Of a DNA stretch of 64,000 bases, positions 56,429 to 64,000 are shown one piece after another. Each line of letters begins with the position of its first letter. Within the stretch, counting starts at the first letter, position 1. The translations under genes were made by a program, and so were the position numbers. The notes below the pieces were generated by a model. The model did no database searches and was not told where the DNA came from. It saw nothing but the letters and a program-made list of their open reading frames with translations. This DNA is from Gremmenia infestans (taxonomy: Eukaryota; Ascomycota; Leotiomycetes; Helotiales; Hamatocanthoscyphaceae): the NCBI GenBank assembly GCA_032629725.1, contig JAFEVB010000002.1, forward strand, positions 1-64,000, given 5' to 3'.

Positions 56429-57280
56429 CTAGAACAACAAACTGCCCATCATCATCCCACCACCTAACCCGCCCATTCCCATCAACGGCATCCCCATCCC
56501 CCCTCCATATCCACCGCCATACGGCCTCCCATATCCATACCCCGGCCTCATATACCCCGCATTCGGCCTGCCATACATCCCCCGCGCATAAGGATTAAAC
56601 CCATACCCGCCCCCGCCATATCCATACGGCCCCGGCCCCGGCGGTTCCACAAACACATCTTTCCCATCCTTATCCTTGCCCAGCAGCTGCGGCTCGCCCG
56701 TCTGCGCCGCCTTGGCCATGGCAGCGCGGAAAGCACGATGTTGCGCGTAAGCCTTCGCCTCGGCCTCGTCGCGCCGCGCACGCTCTTGCTGTCGCTGCTC
56801 GTGCGTCGAGGACGTGAGTTTGTCTTTCATCTTGCGCCCTAGTTTCTTGGCGCCCGTGGGGGCCTCTTCACGCGGCGGCAGCGGTGCGTCGTGGCGGAAC
56901 TGCGCAGGGGTGTGCGTGTCGTCGTCGCTGCTTTCGGCGACCATGTCGGCGTGGTTGGGGACTGGGTGTAGAGAGGCAATTCTGTCGCGCTCCGAGGGGG
57001 CGAGCGCGGATAGGTATTCCTCGTCGTCGTAGGGGTGGTGCCAGATTGAGCGGGGAGGGGAGGCGTGCTGGTCGACGAAGAATTGGTGGTGCGTTTCTGG
57101 GTCGTATTGTCGGAGCCAGCCTGTTGGAAGGGGTCGTGATTCGTCTTCCATGCTGCGACGGTGTTCGGGGGGGATGCCGCTGCGTGTCTTGTGTGGGACG
57201 CGGAGGCGGGAGGGATCTTCAGAGGTTGAAGAGGTTGCCTCGTATGAGGGCGGGGGTTCGTTGGGGATTGTAGATGCCAT
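56429..57280 (-). CDS. WW-domain protein with Gly/Tyr/Met-rich tail
   Basis: Single exon of 283 residues. It starts with a PPSYE motif (residues 10-14), then a WW domain from PLPTGWLRQYDPETHHQFF to SIWHHP, with the two Trp at 55 and 80 (spacing 25, slightly long). An acidic linker (AESSDDDTHTP) precedes a basic helical part (KKLGRKMKDKLTSSTHEQRQ, ERARRDEAEAKAYAQHRAF), followed by KDVFVEPPGPGPYGYGGG and a Gly/Tyr/Met-rich tail ending MMMGSLLF. WW domains bind PPxY or Pro-rich ligands. The protein itself has a PPSY motif, so self-association or Rsp5-type ubiquitin ligase contact is possible. The tail looks phase-separation prone. GC content is higher than that of its neighbours. Confidence 0.88.
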   Translation of the reverse strand: MASTIPNEPPPSYEATSSTSEDPSRLRVPHKTRSGIPPEHRRSMEDESRPLPTGWLRQYDPETHHQFFVDQHASPPRSIWHHPYDDEEYLSALAPSERDRIASLHPVPNHADMVAESSDDDTHTPAQFRHDAPLPPREEAPTGAKKLGRKMKDKLTSSTHEQRQQERARRDEAEAKAYAQHRAFRAAMAKAAQTGEPQLLGKDKDGKDVFVEPPGPGPYGYGGGGYGFNPYARGMYGRPNAGYMRPGYGYGRPYGGGYGGGMGMPLMGMGGLGGGMMMGSLLF

Positions 57281-57466
57281 GTTGATGTAGGATTGTTGTT
57301 CTGATTAGGTTTAGGGTGTGTATTTGCGTCGAAAAGGTATCTTCAACTTGGAGGTGTAGTTAAAGATGCTGAAGTGGAGAGAGTGATTGAAGATGCTAAC
57401 TTGTAAAGGGTCTAAAGAACCCCTCTATCAGATAGTCAAGTCATGACGTAGGTAAGGTAGCATCTT

Positions 57467-57724
57467 TTAACAGCCGCTTACGTAGCGTCTCCTTCTCAAA
57501 TCCATCTTGCTCTTAGCACATCGGCCCACGGCCGATACACTCGTATGTCGAGAGTGGGCCATGAGAACCGTAGTATGAAGGGGTTTCTCCTTTGGTGATG
57601 ATGCATATAAATCCTCGACCTCTTCGGTTAAACTGACTTCTTGGCGCGGATGAGAAACCGGCGGATGCGCCATGACTGAAATTGCAATTGCAAAGAGCAG
57701 AAAGATGATAGAAATGGTGCGCAT
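57467..57724 (-). CDS. Small secreted protein candidate
   Basis: An 85-residue frame without introns. Residues 1-19 (MRTISIIFLLFAIAISVMA) are a textbook signal peptide. The mature part begins HPPVSHPRQEVSL, has an acidic segment (EEVEDLYASSPKEK) and ends with a basic cluster and Cys (KMDLRRRRYVSGC). Only two Cys are present, and the RRRR could be a processing site. No family recognised. Size and secretion make it a candidate effector or signalling peptide, but short frames are error-prone. Confidence 0.5.
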   Translation of the reverse strand: MRTISIIFLLFAIAISVMAHPPVSHPRQEVSLTEEVEDLYASSPKEKPLHTTVLMAHSRHTSVSAVGRCAKSKMDLRRRRYVSGC

Positions 57725-58964
57725 CCTGTATGTTATATTGAAGAGGTTTGAAAGTAAAAGTAAAAGCGAAAGTGAGAGGAGAGAAATGTAGTATGCTGGG
57801 GTGATCTGGTGTGGTATTGTGTTGGTGCTAGGATAGAGAAATGTGTCTTTTGAAGGATTCCAAAATGATGCAAGGACAACCAACAAACAAACAATAGAAA
57901 GCAAAATCAATCCTTCCTTTATTCCAAAGATGAGGGTGCATAGTCAATACTTAAAAGCCTAAACGCCCACCTAAATATCCAAAGCAAGCCCCCATTTACA
58001 AGAACGCCATGATATGACGCCAGCCAGGCGCTCATCTCCGTTTTTCTTTTGGCTTTTGGCTTCACGTTAGACTGCAAAGACAAGGAAGAAAGTTTGAACA
58101 CATGCCAAGGCGTTTTGTATCATCGTCCTTGTACTTGTATATATCACATTCATTCATTCATTCGTCAATTGCCGTTGTTGCGATTGATTGATTGATTGAT
58201 TGAGGCAAAAGCTTGTTTGTTAGGTTTTCGTTTGAGATTTCCAGGTGAAAAGATACGAGTACAGTAAAGTGGGGGACAAATCTTGGCGCGTTTGATACTT
58301 GAGACGATGAAAATAACGCAAGAGCAAGAGCAACAGCAAGAGCAAGAGCAAGGCAGGGCAAGAAGACGCGAATATGATTTGCATACTAGGCTAAGCTAGG
58401 GCCAGGATCGGGGACCCGTGTCGCGCATGCACGCACGCGCACATCAAACATGTCAAACAACAAGGCGGCTGTTTGGAGCGTGTGGATCTAAGGTCTTGTG
58501 AAGAAACAGCCGCGGCTGGATGCGATGCGTTTGATGTGGGACAGGACAGGACAGGACAGGCGTACAGTAATGCGGATGAAGTCGGAAGGGGTGGAAAGAG
58601 GTGTGAGGTGTGATTTGCAGGATGCAGTGAGCAATTAATTGAGAAATTAATTAAGAGAAGATGAACTGGCTTATGTAGAGCAATCAATCGTAATTCATTG
58701 GTAATGGAGTATCTATCAATCAAGCAATTGCATCCACCAGTCCTGCTTTGATGCATTCGCAAAAAACCACCGTCTATAAACAAATCCAGCCAACCCAAAC
58801 AAAACAATTGTGCCGCCCCGGAGGATCTGATGAGTACATAAGATGGCTGCTCTAGCGCATTCAGTTTAGACAAAATACCTCCCTCTAATCCAAACGCCCT
58901 TCATTCAAACTTACAGCATGCACTGTTTTATAACGTTCCAGGTCATTGCCTTTAATCTTCCAGG
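57725..58964. other. Gene-poor region with microsatellite cluster
   Basis: Gene-free 1.2 kb between two minus-strand genes, holding the microsatellites listed separately. A minus-strand frame at 58391-58873 (160 codons) begins at TTG, passes through the repeats and has no signature. Confidence 0.5.
58148..58560. repeat. Cluster of four short tandem repeats
   Basis: Within about 410 bp: CATT units at 58148-58163, GATT units at 58182-58202, GCAAGA units at 58319-58353 and GGACA units at 58539-58560. All are perfect or nearly so. Confidence 0.85.
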
Positions 58965-60173
58965 TCATGAACTCAGCACCTCGCCAATCTCAACCACACC
59001 ACAAACCTCATCCTCATCCATAGTAACCAGAATAGCCTCATCCCCAAACCTAGCATCCCCCAATGACCGCCTCATCCTCTCGATCCACTCGGCAGCCTCG
59101 CTCACATCCATATCAGTAGACACAGGGATCCATTCACAGCGCGGCACCATCAAGCCCCGGACACACATGGCCGGCTCCTCCATATCCGTCGCCCGCAGCT
59201 TCTTGATGCGCCTCGGACTCACGACCACATCGCTGCCCTGCCTTGCCCAACCCGTCGTGGACTGGTACGCCGAGAGCAAGACACGCGAGAAGGTAAACGT
59301 GCTGCTGACTTCGGGCATGTCGATGAGGGAGATGGCGATGTCGGAGAGCTTTTTCGGCGCTTGGATCGCGGCGCCGATGGCGCCGCCGGGGTGGTTCTTG
59401 AGGAATACGCTGGCTAGGTTGCTGTGCAGTTCGCGGGAGACGGCGATGGCGAGGGCGTCGCCGAGAGCGAGGGCCATGGTTGTGGAGATGGTGGGCGCGT
59501 TGACGCCGAATGCGTCGGTTTCGGAGATGTGGATTGGGGCGGGCAGGAGGATGGTTCCGGGGCGTTGCTTGATGATTTCGCAGTTTGAGGGGTGCGTGTG
59601 GGAAGTCATGATGATGGTTGGGAGGGAGGTGTCGAAGTGTGGGAGGAGGGCTAGGAGTTCGCCGGTCTTGCCGGAGTTGGATATGAAGAGAATGGTGTCG
59701 TGGTCGTTGACGGCACCTAGGTCTCCATGTAGTGCTTCCGTGGGATGTAGGAAGACTGCGGGAATTTTGAGGCTTAGAAATGTGGCGACGAGTTTGACGC
59801 CGATATGTCCACTCTTGCCAACTCCACAGACAAGAACCTTTCCCTTCCTACCTCCGTATCTTGTAATTGTCTCCACGGCCGAGTTGAATCCTCCTCTTGC
59901 AATTGGATCCGTCTCATATAGCATTGTTAAGCGGGAGAGGGATGTAGCCTCGGTACTCAACACGTGCACTGCATTTGTGAGCCTCGAATTCAATTTTGAG
60001 CATGACTCCTGCGGCTCTGGGGGTGTGATGGAGCCTAGATCGATCAGAGAAGATGAGAGTTCTTCACATGGTGTAGCTGGTGATGGCGGGGATGGTGGTG
60101 GCATAGACGGGGCGTGTGAAGAGTTTAGGACGTAAACCTCGCTATTCTGAACGGGGTGGTGATCCAGCGCCAT
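58965..60173 (-). CDS. SIS-domain protein, KpsF/GutQ-like sugar isomerase
   Basis: Single exon of 402 residues. After a Pro/Ser-rich start the SIS domain follows: GKVLVCGVGKSGHIGVKLVA, then FLHPTEALHGDLGAV, ILFISNSGKTGELLALLPH, DAFGVNAPTISTTMALALGDA and FLKNHPGGAIG. These are the blocks of bacterial D-arabinose-5-phosphate isomerases (KpsF/KdsD/GutQ), including the His of HPGGA. The C-terminal part (VRGLMVPRCEWIPV, then DEAILVTMDEDEVCGVVEI) resembles a CBS-type regulatory region but is incomplete. Fungi lack the Kdo pathway, so the real substrate is unknown; a sugar-phosphate isomerase is the best guess. The ATG giving MALDHHPV was chosen. Confidence 0.85.
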   Translation of the reverse strand: MALDHHPVQNSEVYVLNSSHAPSMPPPSPPSPATPCEELSSSLIDLGSITPPEPQESCSKLNSRLTNAVHVLSTEATSLSRLTMLYETDPIARGGFNSAVETITRYGGRKGKVLVCGVGKSGHIGVKLVATFLSLKIPAVFLHPTEALHGDLGAVNDHDTILFISNSGKTGELLALLPHFDTSLPTIIMTSHTHPSNCEIIKQRPGTILLPAPIHISETDAFGVNAPTISTTMALALGDALAIAVSRELHSNLASVFLKNHPGGAIGAAIQAPKKLSDIAISLIDMPEVSSTFTFSRVLLSAYQSTTGWARQGSDVVVSPRRIKKLRATDMEEPAMCVRGLMVPRCEWIPVSTDMDVSEAAEWIERMRRSLGDARFGDEAILVTMDEDEVCGVVEIGEVLSS

Positions 60174-62821
60174 TGTTGATGAGGATGGGGGCGAACAAAG
60201 AGTTGATTGCAAGGTTTTCTCTGAGTTGAGTAATCTTTTGTGTTGTAGAGTTGAATTGTCCTAGGACTACAATCAACGGCCGTGCAATCAAAGCGATCAA
60301 AGGCTTGATAGTGGCAGGGAAATTGGTTGTCTAGAGAAGACAAATCAGCACAATGTGGTTGTGAAGTGAATTAGCTACATGTGCATGTCAGCTTACCCCC
60401 AGATATAATTGTATCTTCTGTCGTCAGATCTCGCGGCCGAAGGTAGTGGGCCAGGCCAGGTGCGTTGGATTGGAGTCTCGACTCCACGTAATGGTCTGGT
60501 TTCGAATAATAATAGCCAGGTCAAATAGAACGAAATGTGAATCTGCGTTTACGGATCATTCTGAATGGTGAGGGCGGAGACATGGTCCATGAGGTCTGAC
60601 AAGTCTGTCTTGTAGCAGACCTGTGGATATACTCGGGGATGGAGAAGGGGAAGGAGGAGGGTTATCTGTATATAGAGATAGAGGATTGATATCGCGACCA
60701 GGTACTGTACGGAGTGCGTGCTTAATTATTAATGGCACAGGGGTTCATGCTTCGGTCGTCGGACGTTGAGGTGCAGTGCAGTATACTACTGTACTTGGTA
60801 CTGTACAGTAGTGAACGACTTTTAGCAAGGTAAACCTTGTAGATCTCCTAGCGCATTATCTAATCCTTGCTGAGGCTGGTGTATTTGGTGTATTTGGTGT
60901 ATTTTGGTGCATTACGGAGGTATTGTCTCTATTTTGGCGTAGCACGCAATTCTGGCCGAACTTTCCCCTTCACATCAACGACACGACTTGCTGCTTCAGG
61001 CTGGCATAAAATCACATCTCGGTTGGAATTACAATAATATGCATTATATAGGTAGGTATACAGGTATACTACCAAGTATATATTATATATTATATATTAT
61101 GCACCAGTAGGCACACTGAAAGCATCATGAATAAGTCCGGCGCGTCTATTGGCCGTACCCACAGCTCTAGGGCATTTACGGGTCATACCGAAGTATTAGT
61201 TAGGGTCATGATTTGAAAGCCGTTGTTTGCGCGGTATCATATCAACCCGCCTGCAGTAAGATTTGCGGGCCCAAACCAGTCTATTGCTGCGGACATATCA
61301 AAACACCATACCGGCTTTTAGATACCTATGTACCCTACAGTACTATATTATATGCCTTGGCAGGTCAGAAGATCCTTGGACGACGCGCAGCCAGCCATGT
61401 AGCATCTGAACAAGCTGCGCGAGTGAAGCTGCGATGCGCCCCACGTGTCTCCGGGTTTGGTCTTGGATTGGTGTGAGGGGACAAGTATATCGTTTCTTCA
61501 TGTGAGAGTCTGGATACCTACGAGTAAGGGTCATGGAGAAGACCATCCTGGCGGTTGGCTCGTGGAAAAAGATGAGTCAAAACTATAAGGTTTGGAATTG
61601 TAAGATCTTAATTTACGTGTTTTCGTCTTATCTTGATCTTGACCACAACAGGCGTCGGCCCGGGTCCGGGTCCGACAATTGAAAACAGACGTTGGTTTCA
61701 ACCCCACAATGTAGCCTCATGATTGATCCAGATTAGATTGCAGTACAGCAGCTACATACTGTACGTAGATGCAAGGAACATATCGATAAGCTTGAGTATA
61801 TGCGCGGTACCTAACGATCTTGGCGGGTTGAAAAGTTGTACCGTGATGAAGATCACGGGGTTTGTCATGCTATGGTCACGTTACTAAGATATTTGAATTA
61901 TTTTGCAAAGATGTTTTATCCATACTACGCAGACAGAGGAGAGAAAGTTGTCGGATATTATGCAGACCCAAAGCAACTGTAGAGAAGTTCTAGTGCAATT
62001 ATCCTATAGGACTATAGAATTCTAGCAGTTGAGAAGCCGGGCCAGTGCCATGCCGTATTTAGACTAACAAGTAAGAGTCAATCATTATAATCAACAAGAG
62101 TTCTGATCTTGTCAAGTCGTGCGGGTCCACTAGTCTTTTGTATAGGTAGTAGCACGGATGTGGCGATGACAAGATGCCTTTCATTAATCAAACCAGCAGA
62201 TTGGTAGGGGAAGGTCCAGTTTAAGGAGTGGATAGCAGTTACACTTTGTGTATATCCACTATAGCTAAATGAACAGATACACGCTTCTCTTCAGACATCT
62301 CTCTCACTCTCACTCATCATCCAGGTTCTCCACATTCTGTACATCTTTAAATCCCATGACCCGCTTTTCGTGCTCACGATTGGTCCAATCTGTCATCACA
62401 GGCGGGCACCAAACCTTTTCAAGTTAAGCGGGGAAGTCAACATCGCTCCCGCACCCGCACGCACCTACCATCTAGGTCCAACTGCCATTCTTGATCTTCA
62501 ACTTCATCCGTGAACATCACCTCACCTACAATCCGAATCATAACACCTTTGAAAAGGTCTGTAAGTACCAATCTATTCTTCCTCCACAAGCTGCGCAAGC
62601 TTCGTACCAATGATAGCTGGTCATGCATTCCACATATGATAATGCGATCCCCGCGATACACGCTCAATGCCGTTACTTGAGCTCTTGATCTCGAGCATGT
62701 CGCCCACGAAATTTGTGCTTATTTCTTCGCTCAAAATTTCAATTGAACCCCAATTCTCCATATCCATCATTCTGCTTTGCTATACCAGCTCTCTTATTTT
62801 TCACCATTTTCTGCGTCCAAC
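60174..62821. other. Long gene-free region
   Basis: The largest gap in the window (2.6 kb). It contains (gtgtattt)n at 60880-60905, a 10-bp perfect inverted repeat around 60785-60812 (ACTACTGTAC / GTACAGTAGT, 8-base loop), and a tatat-rich hairpin region at 61050-61100. Frames at 61213-61476 and 62437-62667 begin at TTG and have no signature. The part after 62280 is CT/CA-rich, fitting a leader for the next gene. Confidence 0.5.
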
Positions 62822-63345
62822 ATGCGTAAGGGCAAAGCTAATGACCCACGTATCAATAGTCTCCGAGCCTCAATCTACCATTGGAATCACCCCGATCTTC
62901 CCGAAAGAACGCAGAAAAAGGTGAGCTCAATTTATCCCATTTCTACAGTCCTCTGGAGTTTAAAAAGGAATTCGATCGCGTCACTATAACAAAAGTAGGG
63001 TTATGGTTAAAACACCACCCCACTACGAAACTCCTCCCGATTGATTCCTACCTCCAGAACCACCAATCTCTCTATCAATCTCTCAACTCAATTCAACTCT
63101 TCTGAAACAAACCCAAGCTAACAACACCCCCACAGTCCACTATGGCACCCACCTCGATCTCGATCTTCACCCGCACCCTCCACCAACTCACCAAGCGCAA
63201 GAAGAATTGGGCCGCAAGAGAAGCAGGCGTCATCGTCGTCTTCTGCATCGTCTTCCTCGTCGCCTCTGGCCTGATCGGTCTCTTCCTCTCGCGTTTCATC
63301 AGTCGAAAGAGGGCCGAGAAGGCTTCTCGTCGCTCCTCGATCTAA
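62822..63345 (+). CDS. Tiny single-pass membrane protein
   Basis: The certain part is 63142-63345: 67 residues starting MAPTSISIFTRTLHQLTKRK, with one membrane helix (AGVIVVFCIVFLVASGLIGL) and a basic end (ISRKRAEKASRRSSI). Upstream, an ATG at 62822 opens a 33-codon exon (MRKGKANDPRINSLRASI...) ending at 62920. A 215-bp intron (GTGAGC...CACAG, 62921-63135) would join it in frame through Ser-Thr to the MAPT start, giving 102 residues. Either the protein starts at 62822, or this is a 5'-UTR intron with an upstream coding exon that I over-read. The family is not named. Location is likely ER or mitochondrial membrane, by inference. Confidence 0.6.
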
Positions 63346-63933
63346 GACATGATGGGCATGTATGCATAGACACAGACCACGGAGGAAAATAAAATAATAT
63401 GGGCGGTTAATGAGTTAATGAGTATGCAAATGGAGGGGAAACCGACGTTCGGGCGGCGTTTTCGTTATTGCATAATGAATTTAAAACTTGACGAATGGAT
63501 ACGGACGGGCGTATTGGAGGATCCTCATGGACGGACGGACTTGCTATTACGACTAGGGATTCGGCGCGCAAAAAGCGTGCATTTTAAGGATTGACGAATA
63601 GAAGGATTGATTGATAGTTGTTTTCACTTGTACCTAATTCACCACCACGATTCAGCTGCACTTGGGCATGGGTATTACCCATTATGGCTTTTTCATTTTC
63701 TTTCAATAAGACAGAGGTTTCTTTCCACCTCGGCCGTTGCACTTATCGACCTCTTGCAGACTCTATGAAGACTAAGCGAATCTAGTAAAAGCAGGCAGGT
63801 CTTGATTGCTATGCTATGCTATTGCGTTGTGTACTACTGTAGGTTGCTAGATACAATTCTCCTACTCTCCAGCCAAGAAACGTACGTACGCGTGCAAAGA
63901 GTTACTTGTGTACGGCATCTCATCTCATCTCAT
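63346..63933. other. Convergent 3' intergenic region
   Basis: No gene recognised. A catctcatctcatctcat run lies at 63916-63933, just beyond the stop codon of the partial gene. Confidence 0.45.
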
Positions 63934-64000
63934 TTACAGATTTTTCTTCGCGGTTCCGTTTGCATGTCCATTCGTCGCTCCATTGGCGTGTCCATTTCCG
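63934..64000 (-). CDS. 3' end of an NG-repeat protein (cut by window)
   Basis: Twenty-one codons and a TAA (63936-63934) continue beyond the right edge. The peptide reads GNGHANGATNGHANGTAKKN and then Leu. Such Asn/Gly/His-rich tails ending in KKN occur on fungal lipid-metabolism membrane proteins such as elongases and ceramide synthases, but 21 residues are too few to name it. The composition recalls the NG repeat in the ERG4 N-terminus. Confidence 0.5.
   Translation of the reverse strand, partial: GNGHANGATNGHANGTAKKNL

Noticed and set aside
58391..58873. 160-codon minus-strand frame
   Set aside because: It begins at TTG, runs through GGACA and other simple repeats and has no domain or splice pattern.
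61213..61476. 87-codon plus-strand frame
   Set aside because: Starts at TTG, with no domain, and sits in the long empty region.
1..64000. Secondary-metabolite cluster or CRISPR array
   Set aside because: No PKS, NRPS or terpene synthase is present, the P450 is only a relic, and no spaced direct repeats of CRISPR type occur, as expected for a fungus.

Overview
The window is the left end of a chromosome of a filamentous ascomycete (Pezizomycotina). It opens with 15 perfect CCCTAA telomere units. The genes have short introns of about 45-80 bp with GTRNGT donors, TNAC-like branch sites and YAG acceptors. The content is typically fungal: ERG4 sterol reductase, a HET-domain protein, GPI-type GH17 and GH76 wall enzymes, and MBF1. 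The exact species cannot be read from the sequence. Leotiomycetes is a guess from general look only. All gene models were spliced by eye, and each joined reading frame was checked for phase.

Layout. 1-2.3 kb: telomere and a short subtelomere carrying a truncated cytochrome P450 relic. 2.3-17.9 kb: a housekeeping block with GET3 (-), a 5-hydroxyisourate hydrolase (+), a small conserved protein (-), an unknown gene interrupted by an in-frame TGA (-), ERG4 (-), a Ubp3/USP10-like deubiquitinase (-), an RNF10/Mag2-like RING protein (+) and a glyoxalase-fold protein (+). 18.7-27.8 kb: an accessory-looking block with a large secreted Ser-rich zincin-like protein (+), a HET-domain protein (+) and a dynamin-like GTPase (-). 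29.7-41.3 kb: two cell-wall glycosidases (GH17, GH76), a small stress-type protein, a DUF1365 protein, MBF1, a Cdt1-like replication licensing factor and an F-box-like protein. 41.9-47.7 kb: a second accessory block with a degenerate secreted Hsp70-like protein (-), a putative TIR element in very AT-rich DNA, and a second secreted zincin-like protein (+). 48.3-64 kb: a coiled-coil protein, a DUF92/TMEM19-like membrane protein, an AT-hook protein with internal repeats and a decayed 3' extension, a small cytochrome b5, a WW-domain protein, a small secreted protein, a KpsF-like SIS-domain protein, a tiny membrane protein, and the 3' end of an NG-repeat protein cut by the window edge.

How the genes work together. 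No obvious biosynthetic cluster or phage-type defence island is present. The most suggestive accessory features are the two divergent members of one secreted zincin-like family, the HET gene lying directly between one of them and a dynamin-like GTPase, and the secreted Hsp70-like protein paired with the other zincin across a transposon-like element. Any shared function among them is inference.
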